Shown: piece by piece, positions 11,512 through 22,939 of the stretch
How positions within the stretch are numbered: the first letter of the stretch is position 1
Layout: each line of letters begins with the position of its first letter
NCBI GenBank assembly: GCA_036927565.1
Contig: JAYESD010000010.1
Location: forward strand, 42,835,298-42,899,297
DNA: 64,000 nucleotides
Direction: 5' to 3'
Origin: Tuctoria greenei
Lineage: Eukaryota > Streptophyta > Magnoliopsida > Poales > Poaceae
Program-made: the position numbers and the translations under genes
Notes under the pieces: generated by a model
What the model saw: only the letters and a program-made list of their open reading frames with translations
Databases searched by the model: none
What the model was told of the DNA's origin: nothing

Positions 11512-12357
11512 TCACATAAAGTTTCCTTTTAGTTTGCAATTTGAACAAAATTTAACTTCATGAGAACGTAAAGCATTGTTCAATATAGAAATTTCATTTA
11601 TAGCATCCTGTAGTTTCTTATCAAGATCCTCACAAGTAGAACAATGCAAATCAATTGTAGAACAGCTAGCATCTTTCAAGTTTTTATCATTAAGTGCAGC
11701 AAGCTCTTTGTTCTTTTCAATTTCTTCATGAAATCTATCTAGAGTGGAGGAGTGTGCACTTCTTAATGTGGACAATTGTTCATAGATTAAGTCACATGAG
11801 GGACATGCATCATCACTAGGAATCAAAGTTTTTGAACGGTTAATTTCAGATTCTAGTGATTCAATTTTAGCAGTATTATCCCTAATCTTTTTGTCCTTTT
11901 TCTTTACAATAATAGTTGCACGAGAAATAGCATCACACATTTCATTGCAGGTAGAACATACCTCATCGTCTTCACTGTTGTGTTCTGCATCCTCCTGACT
12001 TGATCTTGATCTTGTTTTGCCCGCCATGAAGCATAAGTTGGCCAGATCGTCATCATCTTCATCACTTTCAAAGTCTACATCACTTGAACTAAGTTCTTGA
12101 AGTGCAGTGATGAAGCTGTTAATCATCTTGCGTCCTATGGTACCCTTCTTTTTCTTCGTATCTTTTGCAAAGGAGTGCTTCGTTCTTGTTTTCTTTTCAT
12201 CCCGGGAAGTAGGACCTGAAAGGTTAGGGCAATCTGAATGAAGATGTCCTGTCTTACCACATTCGAAGCATCGTTGAGGTTCGGAGCTTCCTCTCCTTCT
12301 AGTTCTCACATTTTGCAATGCTTTTGAGAACCTCGTAGAGAGAAGTGCTAGCTCCTC
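11512..12357 (-). pseudogene. Copia F1c gag C-terminus with CCHC and coiled coil
   Basis: The nucleocapsid knuckle CFECGKTGHLHSDCP lies near 12255-12215 and is followed by a Lys-rich segment and an acidic run (SSDVDFESDEDDDDLANLCFMAG). A long heptad-like region follows with repeated Cys pairs (CSTCNEMC, CPSCDLIYEQL, CSTCEDLDKKLQDAI). The extended coiled-coil gag is typical of Sirevirus/Maximus elements. In life it would bind genomic RNA and build the particle. An in-frame TAG at 12358-12360 separates it from the N-terminal gag. Confidence 0.88.
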
Positions 12358-13086
12358 CTATGGAAACTCCTCAATCTGTTCAAGGGTTAGAGAGGACAAC
12401 AAAGCAAGTGTACTACAAGATGAAGATTGGCCGGAGCTAGGCATATCACGTTGAGAAACAAAAGCAATAGACTTGTTGGGGTTCTTACGTGATATTATAT
12501 CAATTTCATGAGTTTTTAACTTGGAATATAGCACATCTAAAGTAAGTGTACTCATGACAGTAGATTCACGAATAGATGTAACTTTCATCTCCCAAATTGA
12601 CATGTCTAATGCACTTAACAATTGCCTAGCATTTTCAGCATCTGAAAAATTAACATTGACGCTACGCAAGTTGCCGAGAATTTTATTAAAGCGAGCAAAG
12701 AGATCATCAATTGACTCACCGGGTTGCATCTCGAAGCGCATGTATTCTTTCTTGAACATGTCTTGCCTTACCTCTTTGATCGTGTTGGATCCTTCGTGGT
12801 AGTCACAAAGTGCTTTCCACACATCGTATGCTGATCGGAGGTGTGCAACACGGTCGAAGTCGCTTTGTGTTAATCCTTGTATGATCAAGTTCCGAGCCTT
12901 GTTGTTGTTGTCGACATCTCTCAGATTTGTAGCTGTAACTTGATCGTTTGATGGCACTTCGTAAGGCTTGTATACCTTCTCCCATATTGCAAAGCCTTGT
13001 GCCTGGATGAAAGCCTCCATGTGTGCCTTCCAAACCTAAAAATCAATACCAGCGAACACACAAGGTTTGGCAGAGTACTTCTCCAT
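12358..13086 (-). pseudogene. Copia F1c gag N-terminus
   Basis: Gag starts at the ATG whose first base is 13086 (MEKYSAKPCVFAGIDF), 46 bp downstream of the primer site. This start matches F1d, where MEKYSTKPCVFAGIDFQVWKA is intact. A premature TAG at 13036-13038 replaces the Gln codon after GIDF. Downstream, the UBN2/gag-polypeptide signature is clear: WKALCDYHEGSNTIKEVRQ, MQPGESIDDLFARFNKIL and NARQLLSALD. The protein forms the capsid. A second TAG at 12358-12360 ends the frame. Confidence 0.9.
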
Positions 13087-13131
13087 GATGATTAGTCAAA
13101 AACACGTGCAAATCACAAAGATTAGAGCACC

Positions 13132-13146
13132 GTGGCTCTGATACCA
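13132..13146 (-). other. F1c primer binding site
   Basis: On the minus strand TGGTATCAGAGCCAC lies two bases from the 5' LTR end. It is complementary to the 3' end of initiator Met tRNA, the usual primer for Copia reverse transcription. Confidence 0.92.
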
Positions 13147-13148
13147 AT

Positions 13149-15043
13149 TGCAGGATCAAATAGCACGTGAAAAGCTACCAGAGGGGGTGAATGGTAGATT
13201 TAAAAATCTTACACAGCGGAAACAATTAAACCCCAAATCCTTCGGCAGAAAAACGATCTTTTGAAGAAATCGTGTGTGAGACTAATCTAAACGTGTTTCA
13301 CCGTAACAAAAGTGATAGATATCAGAGAGAATCAAGTCATGAAGACAACACAAAAAGAATCACTCAAATCCGTCGAGAAAAACTCAAGTTATGATCGAAA
13401 GATCAAACAATGGTCAAACTGCCCTACCCGAGAAAAAACAGTTCTGGAACGCTGCAAAGAAACTCGTGTAGATCATAGACCACAAATACAATGACCGTGA
13501 AATTTTGACAGATGATAGAAAATAAAGTTGTGAAGACAACCCAAAAATAATCACGTCAATTGGATCTGTAAAACTCGAGTTATGATAAAACCACCGACAA
13601 AAGGTAGTGCTGTCCCGAAACTGGACGAGTAAAACTTGTCTGGAACAAGTCGGACGAACAAGGCACAAAAGTTCCTTCAAACTACGAATTTTATTCAATA
13701 GAACACAAGAGGAACAGCACCAAAGTCGTGCACCACGAGCTCTAGGCTCCCTTGCTTATATAACCAGCCCTTAGGCCAACCAAATATCAACTAGGACTCC
13801 AATCCTACTCAGATCATGAATCGTAACTTTCCATAACTGCTCAAGATTATTCTATACGCAGATAGAAGTATTCTTAAGACTTCCAAACACCTTAGGAAGG
13901 TATCCCATATTTCTAAACAACTCAAATTCGTGACCCACATGAAATCCTATCATAACCAACTCAAATCTTTCCATATTTGAGTCAAACCCAACTCAGCCGC
14001 AACCTGAGTCCATTACCTAGTCAGTTGGACCTTTCCGACCAATTCTTTACGTCCATATCTCTTCATCACGTCTCGGAACCATGCAGCCACGTCTATGCAC
14101 TCCTTGCACACGTGCAAACATCTTCCAATGACGTCCACGATACCTTCATATGCATTGTCCTTGATTCAATCATGTTGCGCAACCTCCTGATTAGCTCAAC
14201 CACAATTCCTCCTGAATTTGGTTGTTGGAACCTCATCTCCTCCCTGAGACTATTCCAATGGATCCCGTCACCAGCCATTTCTTGAACTCAAGCAATACCT
14301 GCACATGAATAAACAACCAATCCATATGAGCCCAAGTCCTCGACTTGACTCAAGTTAGTTCCGAACAACACCCTACGTGAGAACCTCACATAAGCATGTT
14401 GCAGAACCACAGTAACATGATAGCATCCATATCAACCAAAACGCACCAAAAACTTAGCAAATGAACACTAAGCAATCTTTCCAACAATGTAAAGCAAGTA
14501 CGAAACATTGCAAATGAAAAGCAAAAGCACTGCGGTCAAGTTCCGGACCATCCCACAGCAAGCCGGAGCTTGACCCAAAGCTTACCAGAACTAGTAGAGC
14601 CTAGCGCCGGAGCTTACCAAAACTAGTACAACCAAGCTCCCGCCGGAGCTTACAAAACTAGCAGGACCTAGCGCCGGAGCTAACCAGAACTTGTCAGAAC
14701 TAGTAAACCCAAAAGTCGGAGCTAGAAAAATCAACTCGAAGCTTAGCAAAAACATGTCGGAGCTATCAAATATATGTCGGAGCTATCAAAGACATGCCGG
14801 AGCTAAAGATAAAACTCACCGGAGCTAACCAAAGCTAGTCGGACCTTACCAAGAAGTCGGACCTAGCATCTAACGTAGGTGGAGCTACCCAAAACAAGTC
14901 GGACCTACCGTCGGACCTTGCTGTAGCTCAGAGCTAGAGTCAGACCTTGATAAAAAGGTGTTTTGGTGATATTTAAAACTTTTATCATCAAAGCCAAGTG
15001 TATTCACTACAAGCCAATGTATTCATCACACATAGGTCTTACA
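13149..15043 (-). repeat. F1c 5' LTR
   Basis: The 1,895-bp partner of 5390-7228 has the same order of U3 repeats, TATA and R. Its end next to the primer site reads TGCAGGATC on the plus strand instead of TGTAGGATC, a point change. It retains the ~56-bp U3 repeat block that the 3' LTR has lost. Confidence 0.92.
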
Positions 15044-15879
15044 AACCACCCATAAACCTAGCCATTGCAGCCTCTTCATTTTCAGCTAGGCCATATTGCA
15101 TCATGCCTATTTGGAGTTCTTGATAGTACTCCTCAACAGATTTGTTGCCTTGCCTAAGTTGTTGTAATTTATGCAACAAGTCACGAGCATGATAGCAAGA
15201 AACAAAACGATGATGCATGATTCATTTAAAAGCATTCCAAGTTTGTGGTGTGGTAGCTAGATTTTTAGTTTGATACTCATGCCACCAAACAGAAGCAAAG
15301 TCAGTGAATTCACTACTGGCAGCTCAAATTTTTTTTATCATTAGGGAAATCATGGCATGCCAATTTTTGATCTACTAATAATTCCCAAGACAGATATGCA
15401 TCCGGATCATATTTCCCATCAAAGGGTGGTATGGAGAGTTTAATGCTGCGTAGGGAATCATCATTGTCATGTACCTCACATCATAGGGCTCGACCACCCA
15501 TACCACGATGGTCGCAACGTGGCTGCCGTTGATACCTGAAAGTTCCATCATCAAGCTCGGTATCTGCTGAATACTCCGCCTCGTCATATCTTGCAGCGCT
15601 GCCAACGGAGTTGTGGCTGTCATCAACACGTATTTGCCTCTCTTCGCGTGGAACCTGTTCCATGCTCTCCAATCGCTCAATGATTCCTGTGCTTTCTAAT
15701 GTGGTCAGCTTGGTGTTGGTGCAAATCTGCGTCGACTCTAATTGACCAATGCGTTCATTTGTGACTTGAATATCCTCGTTGAGAGCATCCGTGTGCAGCT
15801 TTACTTGGCATTCAAAATGCTGAATGATGCCCCTCATACGTGGTGAATGTGGAGATGTCTCATTCGCATCAACTGACAT
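15044..15879 (-). pseudogene. Gypsy G gag N-terminal and central part
   Basis: This is the gag of the Gypsy element interrupted by F1c. The likely start is the ATG with first base 15879 (MSVDANETSP). A heptad-rich N-terminus (NERIGQLESTQICTNTKLTTLES) is followed by the Retrotrans_gag core: SIKLSIPPFDGKYDPDAYLSWE, FTDFASVWWHEYQ, YHARDLLHKLQQLRQGNKSVEEYY and AAMARFMGGL. It runs into 5389-5250 once F1c is removed. A TGA interrupts near 15481, an ATG-to-TGA-type break lies near 15220, and a frameshift is needed near 15330. The protein would form the capsid. Confidence 0.85.
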
Positions 15880-16711
15880 GGTTAGTAAAGAAAGGAAATA
15901 CAACAGCAAGCAGATTAATCGTAGCAGTTGCTAAGAGATGGTATGACACAATCACTTCCTCACTAGCAAGAAATCAAGCTCTTACAAGTTCTTACCACTC
16001 GATGCAGGAGGCGCCGGCAAACAGCAAGAACAACAAATGGTGGCTACCGGCACAACGCTGTGGCGTTGTAGATGATTTTGTGGAGCTATAGGTGGCTGCT
16101 AGAAATGAGTTGCACAAAGGAACAACTAGTACCACATTAGTCACAACAAGTTGAATAAACTTTCCATGATGGTACTGCGCTAGTCCTAGTCTAAACCGTA
16201 ATAGAGACGCGAGCCGTTACTCCACGTGATGTTAAATTTACTGTAGTAGAAAAGTTCGGACAGCACGAACGTTGTGTTTTAACAAAACGATCAAAACAAC
16301 AAGTTGAACTCTGAAACTTGAAACAAATGTTACACAAATTGATTCTTTTTTCTACTGAGAAACTTTTTTTCTAGCAATTTTAATTAGTGTGGCTTTTCTT
16401 TCTTTGCACGTGCCTTTTTCTTGTTGATCTGTGCGGCTTTTCTTTTGCACTTGCCTTTTTTCTCAACTTTGGGTAGATAATGAAAATGGATTGAGAACAA
16501 AGTGGCACGAACTTGAAACTCTAGTGGTGAAAAACTTAGGACCAGCAACTCGACACAAAAGGGCAACCGTGAATTCAGCAAGTCAAGAGCTAAGTAGCCA
16601 AGCAAAAGGCTCAAAGTGTTTTTAGGATTTTTAGAGCAAACTTTTGTAGGCAAAAGTGGACCGTAGGAAAATAAAGAACAACGAGAAGGAAATCTCTCAC
16701 CGAGCAACCTG
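15880..16711 (-). other. Gypsy G untranslated leader
   Basis: This is a long region between the primer site and the gag ATG, as in many plant Gypsy elements. It contains Lys-codon-rich simple sequence (16384-16480) and short chance ORFs without recognisable protein features. I see no promoter or RNA gene in it. Confidence 0.6.
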
Positions 16712-16726
16712 AAATCTGATACCACT
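16712..16726 (-). other. Gypsy G primer binding site
   Basis: On the minus strand TGGTATCAGATTT follows the LTR end ...TTCATCA with a 2-base gap. Its first ten bases match the complement of initiator Met tRNA. Confidence 0.75.
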
Positions 16727-17363
16727 TGATGAACCCAATGGGTACGGGGGATGCCCTATCTTTCGATGAGAGATGTTGGTTGTGAATGAATTTGGTGGAG
16801 GTCGACGTTGGTTGCCCGACTACCACAACCAAAATGGAGTGGCGCCTTGAGCGACAGTTACACCGTCTCCTGATAACTATGATTTTGGTGGAGGTCGATG
16901 TTGTGCTACCCGACTACAACAACCACAAGGGTGTTGCGCCTTAGCGATAGTTACACCGGCTCCTGTTGTTGTTGTTCTTGCTGTGCCAAGAACAGCCTTG
17001 AACTTGCAAGCAATCGAAGAACAAGCAAGAACAAGATAACAAGCAAACACTCACGGATGTGATAAGTTGGGGTTCTTATTCAAGTAATCGGAAGGTCTCG
17101 TCGACACTTGAGTTAAAAGGAAGTATCAATGGCTAAACTTATGGAAAACAAAACCCAAGTTCTTTCAATGGCTGCTAGTTGCTTATATAGATGAGGAAGA
17201 CTAGAACTCAAGATGGAGTCACGAGTCTTGTTTGGCCTTTTCTGGGCAGCTGAAGTGTCATCTGCCTTTGATTCTTGATCCAATGGAAAGTAGACAAAGA
17301 CCTTTCCAGCAAGTACTTATTTGCATTAAACAACCTTGGGAGTTGAAAGTTATGCCTCTTTTA
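16727..17363 (-). repeat. Gypsy G LTR
   Basis: The ~637-bp LTR is colinear with 1862-2499. It carries a minus-strand TATA (ATATAAGCAAC, near 17190) and ends ...GGGTTCATCA before the primer site, so for the gag below 16712 it is a 5' LTR. Its other side is joined to a Gypsy polyprotein fragment in the same orientation (17364-17655), so it could equally serve as that fragment's 3' LTR. The 5' terminus (TAAAAGAGG on the minus strand) lacks the expected TG. Confidence 0.8.
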
Positions 17364-17655
17364 AGCTGGTACTTGCTGCAGTTATGAGGACCCCTCGGGT
17401 GGAGCAGCCTTCATTGCATTAATCCCTCCATTCCTCCTAGCCGGATCAATTCCCAAGCACCTAATAATAACAAGGTTATCACAAGGCTTTAATAGTTCTC
17501 CATTTAAAGGATAATTAGTTTGAACAGCCAGGAATGAATTCACCTGATAATTAAGTTCACGTGCATGAGCGCGTGTCATTGGACCTTGATTAGCCGCAGG
17601 TGGTGAATGGGATGTTGTTGTGGGTTTATCAGTGGTAGCGATGTCCTCATCAATA
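17364..17655 (-). pseudogene. Gypsy polyprotein terminal fragment
   Basis: A minus-strand frame (17382-17655) reads SPPAANQGPMTRAHARELNYQVNSFLAVQ, then LLKPCDNLVIIRCLGIDP. The TRARARELNYQV motif is one I recognise from the tail of grass Gypsy polyproteins. I recall it as the region after integrase, but this position was not verified. The frame ends just upstream (in its own sense) of the LTR at 17363, consistent with being the 3' end of a second Gypsy copy. Confidence 0.6.
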
Positions 17656-19922
17656 TGTGATCCTAAAGGAACTCCTCAAGTGTCTCATGTAGTTGTTTAT
17701 TGTGGGGATAGCAAGGGTGAGTATATGTCATACTCAACAAGTATGGGAAAGTATGGCACGTAGCTAAAAATAAGGATCGATATAAATGGTTCATTGCAGC
17801 AAGCTAATTTTACTTCACAAACAAGTAAAAGCATCCTGCAATGTCTAGGTGTGATTAAATCCCAACATAACCCAAGTAATTATCATACCACATAATGACA
17901 TCCTCATTTACCATCATAATGTAATTATAACCAACCAACAATTAATATCATCACCATATGCCAATTTCATATCCTCTCATAACCGACCATACTCATGTGA
18001 CATAACCAAACCATCCCCAAAACCAAGTCCAATTCTAGTCATGGAAGTTGTCCAGGTGCTCGTGACCAGAAGCATGGCTATCATGATAGTTTTACACTCT
18101 GTTGAGGTTGTAACGCTTTACCCACAAGTTCGTGATTTCGTCCGCTTTCAGTGACTAAAGAACCTCCATTATGTCCATGACCTGTCGGTCACATTACACA
18201 CTTCTGACAGTGTGTGGCCAAGAGATCACAAAATAGCCTTTACAAAGAGACCACCAGCATTTGCAGACCCACTAAGGTTTCACCGGAGGTGATGTCTCAC
18301 AATTGAGCATATCCATCCAAGGGCCCCCTCTTGCGCCGTTCGGATCCCAGGGTAGTCCCACCACTAATGCAAACCCAACCGACTCCCATTCCCCGCTCCC
18401 CCAAATGATTCGAACAATGCTAGCGATACACCTACTTAATTGGCTAAGCCGCACCCATACTTGGCGTTGTGGTGGCACTGTTGTCCTGGCATATATTTGC
18501 ATGAACCGGTCCTTAGATCTAAGGCAAGCAAAACCACCATACCATCCAACCCATTCCACAATACCATGCTTGCTTAGATCGCCTAAGTTCCATGTTGCTA
18601 AATTAATCATCATCCCATTACCATCGCAAATTCTCATAATTAAAGTTGTCAAGCATATTATTTAAGTTACCCATAACTCGTATAGCGATGCGGTGCAAAA
18701 GAGAAAAATACCCATACCAGATTTATCATGTATATCCCAGCGATAAGGGGTGGCATACAACACTAGTAAACTCCAATGTATGGGATTCCCATCATATTGA
18801 CACAAGCATGCAGTTTCACAAACAAAATATTAAAAATATAGGTTCAATATAGTCAAAGACACTTGCCTTTCTCTGACAGATTGAGTTGCTCAAGCGCTTC
18901 GAAGTCTTGGTTCTGAAAATCCTCGTACACGGCCTCTGGAGCACGTCCCTCTACTCGCGATCACACACATACAAGAAATCACATGCAAATCAATAAAATG
19001 CAAACATATTAATCAATATGCAATGACATGAATGCATGCAAAGTTCGATAACTAATTGTCTACGATTGTTTATTAACTAGACGCAACTAGTTCATATGTG
19101 TTCATGCAAGTTTACAGGGTTTCAGCGATGATTGTTTGCTGCTGAAATAAAATAGGTGCAACTACAATTTAATTCCGGGTATTAGATCTATTACGTCATT
19201 GAATTCGTCTCGGAAAACGTGTACTACCGTAGGTGCAGCTGCTTCGAGGGGCACCAGACCGAGGTGTAGTGTAGACGAAGTAGACGGCGCAGCGATCCTC
19301 CAACGAAGAGACGCCGGTGGCACGACGATCTCCTTCTCTCTTCTCCTTTTTCCTTGGTTGTGCCGTTCTCTTCTCCCTAGCGGCTAGGGATTTTTTTCTA
19401 CCGTGGGCAATAACTTACGAGCGTTGGCTAATTCCTTACGTGGGCACAGCATGCGTACATAGGCTGCCTTATATAGGTGGAGGCCAGGCCTCGAGAGAGT
19501 CCCGGTGGGACTCGTACCCACGCACGGGAGTCTCGGGCACGAGCCCTCATCGGACGCGGCGGGGGCTTCGAGCGGAGTCTCGCTCGGTCATGAGCGACGC
19601 TGGCGCACCCACTCGGCTCGATTCCGAGTCAAGTGCGGTCTGGCCGACGGTGTTTTTTTTCTTCTTTTTACTTTTTTATATTCTTTTTGTTTATTTACTT
19701 ATTTAATATATATATATATATTCTTTTATATTTTTCTATATTATACATATTTTTATTATCTTATATATATGTTTCCTTTCCTCTTATTTTTCTTTCTTTA
19801 TTACTTACTAATCCATATTCTTTTATTTAATACATTCATTTATTTTCCTTCTCTTTTGCTCTACTAATAATTTATGCATGAAAATGTATGCAATGCATGA
19901 TACTAAAAATGAGGGTGTTACA
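17656..19922 (-). mobile_element. Long LTR-like block H
   Basis: Read on the minus strand this block begins TGTAACACCCTCATTTTTAG at 19922. A pyrimidine/AT-rich tract with (TA)n follows (19640-19860), then a TATA-like element (CTATATAAGGCAG, near 19470) with a GA-rich transcribed-type leader (19300-19400), and finally mixed noncoding sequence to about 17656. It inserts exactly into the E Copia gag knuckle, next to GCAAT at 19923-19927. I could not find the partner duplication or the CA end, so the left limit is approximate. The overall design suggests a long Gypsy LTR, solo or truncated. ORFs here, including 18272-18665 on both strands, show no protein motif. Confidence 0.5.
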
Positions 19923-21081
19923 GCAATTCACAATGAAGTTCCCACACTCGCCACAATTGTATCAAGCCCTTTTTGTTCTTGTTTTGCTTCTTAGCTTGCC
20001 CTTGCTCTCATGATTGGGACTTCTACCTCTCCTCATCATCCTTTTGAACTTCTTAATGAAGAAGGCCAACTCTTCATCATCCATGTATGTGCTTTCTTCT
20101 TCTTCACTTAGCTCTTGGACATCTTTGCTCTTGGACTTGGATGAAGCTTTGAAAGCAATGTCTTTCTTTCTTGATTAAGTCACCTTGGCAAGGTCTTTGG
20201 TGTGTCTATCATTCATCTCCGTCATCTCATGGTTGATGATCTTAGCAAGCACCTCATGCGGGGTCATGTTGTGGAAATTGGGGCTCTCCCGGATCGAGGT
20301 CCAAAGAGTTATATTCCTTGGCATGGATGCCCTTATAAACCTCTTCACAACTTTGTGCTCCATCCACTTGGTGCATCCGTACGCTCGGCTCTTGTTGATG
20401 AGGGTTTTCAGCCGGTTGTACATCTCTTGTGGTGTTTTGCCGACCATGGCGAAGCAACCAAGCTCCCCCTCAATCATCTCTATCTTGGCCTCTCGCACAA
20501 ATCGATTGCCCTCACGAGCAATCTTGAGTGTATCCCATATGTCCATGGCGAGCTCAAGCCCATCCACCTTGTTGAACTCTTCTTGGCTCAAGGATGAGTT
20601 AAGCACGGCCGCCACTTGAGAATTATTGTGGATTTGTTTTTCTTTCTCGTAAGAGAGTTCTTGGTCATCCATGGGGATATCTATACCTGTGCATACAATG
20701 TGCTAAAGGCTACTACTGAGAGAGATTAGATGCAATTTTATATTATGCTTCCATAAAGTGTAATTTGTGCCATCAAAGTGTGGAGGTTTGACCAATGGAA
20801 TTGACAAATAGTTACAGTGAGAATTTAAGCGCTCATAGTTAAAAGGATATCAGGACTAGTATTGTTGACTAATATTTAGTTTCTTCTCCCTTTCAAGCCT
20901 TTTCTTCTTCTTGACCTCCTTCTTCTTGCTTGCTTAGTAGGCCCGTGGAGCAGGCTACTTCTTCATCAACATCTTCCTCATCCGAGCTTCGGATGTCATG
21001 GCATAGAGGTGGTCCTTGTGGCTTGTTACCATCTGTCCTGAGAGTTGGTGGATTGGATCCTTGAGTTTCGTGCAGACTCAT
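19923..21081 (-). pseudogene. Copia E gag
   Basis: This is a minus-strand gag of the A/B family, alignable with B gag at 59148-60300. A charged N-terminus (MSLHETQGSNPPTLR start, first base 21081) is followed, after a broken stretch, by YPFNYERLNS, PPHFDGTNYTLWKHNI and VCTGIDIP. An open segment 20175-20672 then holds NSSLSQEEFNKVDGLELAMDIWDTL, AREGNRFVREAKIEMIEGEL, QEMYNRLKTLIN, RFIRASMPRN and TPHEVLAKIINHEM. The CCHC knuckle near 19930-19965 is degraded (NCGECGNFIVNC, with the His lost) and is exactly where block H cuts in. The protein would be the capsid and nucleocapsid precursor. Everything downstream (protease, IN, RT) is absent. Confidence 0.88.
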
Positions 21082-21204
21082 TTCGTCGTCTTGGTGTCGT
21101 CTTCCTTTGGAGCATTGTTGAGCGTGTCCTCCTTTCTGACAGAGTTGGCCATTTTATCTCGAAGCGGTTAAGCTCTTCACGGAGACACTTGCTCTCATAA
21201 CAAT
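21082..21204 (-). other. Copia E leader and decayed primer site
   Basis: A short leader lies between gag and LTR. The primer site reads TTGTTATGAGAGC on the minus strand, two mismatches from the iMet consensus TTGGTATCAGAGC found in B. Confidence 0.7.
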
Positions 21205-22939
21205 TGAAAGGTGGCCTAGGAGGGTGAATAGGAAATTAAAACAAATTTGCAAGTAACTAAACTATGTGCTAGTCCCAGATTTTGGATAATGCGAGCTGGA
21301 TCCGGACTTGTCTGATAGTGCTCGGACAAGTCTGAAAGGAGTCAGATAAGTCCTAGCTTCTGCGCAAGACTTGAACAAAGGAGGGATTTTTCTCAACTTT
21401 TATGAAGTAAAATGCACCCTAGCATTTCTAGAAACAATATAGAGTGTGAAACAAGATGTAAAACATGCTAGAACAAGTAGATGAAGGTAAAGCCCTAGAT
21501 GATCACTAAAAAGGTAAAAACTGTGTGGAAATCAAAAGAGAGATAATGAACACGAGATTTTTCACTGAGGTTCAGTTTCATAAAGAAACCTACATCGCTG
21601 TTGAGGAGTCCACAAAGAACTGGCCTTTCACTAGCCCTTCCCTCACCAAGAGACCACAAAGGTCATGACTTGGTTCTTCTACTATCTCACAAGGGTGATA
21701 CAAACTTCTCGGACACCAAAATCACACAAGAAATCACCAAGCAACGCCTAACTATCTAGTGTTGGCACCCAAAAGTAACTAACAAAAAAACTCAAGCAAA
21801 CAAAATGAATCGAATCAAAGCTCAACCCCAAAGCCACATCTTCAATCTCATAATCAATCTTTCACTCTTCCCAAAAATCTCAAGTTTTGGCTCTTGAAGG
21901 TGTAAACAAGGTGGAGAAGTGCTCTTGAGGAAGTCCTTGGTGCACATGCTGTTTTGAATGGTTAGTGTATGGCTAAGAGAAGATTTGGTCCCCTATTTAT
22001 AGTCAAATAGTGATTTTAACCATTTTTAGGTTGCCCACGTAAGACAAGTACAAAAAATGTTTGGACATGTCAGGAGTAATGGGCCCAGTGATGGTACGGC
22101 TAAGTGCTTGATTTTGCATTAGTGCGTAAAAGACGCTTCAGACATGTCTGACTTGGATCAGACAAGTCCGAGATACCAAGGTCGGGTTTTTGTCTGACTT
22201 ATTCGGCTTTGCAGCCTTCGAACATGTTCTCATCGAACAAGTCTGAAGCACCTCCATTATGTTTGGATTTAGTCTGAGAGAATTCGAAGATGTCTGGCCA
22301 AACTCGGACAAGTTCGAGTGACTAGAGGACTTTGAATTTTTCTAAGTTAAGGCTATGCAGTGAGGACTCGAACATGTGTGGCACAACTCAGACAAGTCCA
22401 AGGGCTAGAGGACTTCGAATTTTTCTAAGTCCTTGTTGTGCATCTACAACACAGACATGTCCGATTTAATTTGGACAAGTCTGAAACTATCCAGGGACAA
22501 CTCGGACTTATCTGGCCAAACTTGGACAAGTCCGGGTGGCCTGAAGACTTAGAGAATTTTCTAAGTCAGGGCAGGTCGGACAAGTCTGGTTCTATTCAGG
22601 GAGAACTTGGACATATCGAGCCCATGGCTCGGACAAGTCCGGTCCTAAGGTTTATTGATGTTCCTTAAATCTTTTCCAAGGGACTGAGCTCCCGTTTGAT
22701 TCCCTAAGTTTACAAGAGTCATGTCCCTCTTGATAGTATGGTTTTTCCTATGACTCAAGAAAATCAAAACCATAATTCTATGAGTACTTTATTTTTCTTG
22801 ACTTTTCTCCTTTTTCAAAGTATTTTAAAGAAAGTCCTTCCGTAGATTCTATTTTTGCAATAACTCAACAATTTCATTAGTACTTTAATTGTTTGTCATT
22901 AATCATCCAAAACCCACAAGGGTCCTAAATGCACTTTCA
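21205..22939 (-). repeat. Copia E 5' LTR
   Basis: The 1,735-bp LTR on the minus strand runs from TGAAAGTGCATTTAGGACC (22939) to CACCTTTCA (21205). It has the same ends as the LTRs of A and B. U3 (22070-22650) is packed with TCGGACAAGTCCG- and CGGACATGTC-type motifs. A TATA box (ACTATAAATAGGG) lies near 21995. No partner LTR is visible in the window. Confidence 0.88.

Larger units (their letters stand above)
5390..15043 (-). mobile_element. Full-length Copia retrotransposon F1c
   Basis: The element is 9,654 bp on the minus strand with LTRs 5390-7228 and 13149-15043, 5-bp duplication AACCA and an iMet-type primer site at 13132-13146. Order on the minus strand is 5' LTR, gag with CCHC, coiled-coil spacer, protease, integrase zinc domain, RT, RNase H, post-pol spacer, polypurine tract, 3' LTR. 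This is Copia order, with integrase before RT. It sits inside Gypsy G gag. It is inactive: there are multiple stops, the protease DSG is changed to DYG, and the whole integrase catalytic core is deleted. It is about 625 bp shorter than F1d, which the integrase deletion largely accounts for. Confidence 0.95.

Noticed and set aside
18272..18665. Two overlapping 120-126 codon ORFs on opposite strands
   Set aside because: No recognisable motif. They lie in LTR-like noncoding sequence, and overlap on both strands indicates chance openness.
19505..19867. ORF rich in Tyr, Phe, Leu and Ile resembling a membrane protein
   Set aside because: It comes from a T-rich and (TA)n low-complexity tract inside block H, and three frames are open together.
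22438..22668. ORF with repeated SGWPEDL/LDKSGS-type peptide
   Set aside because: It is translation of the CGGACAAGTCC motif array in the Copia E U3, not a protein gene.
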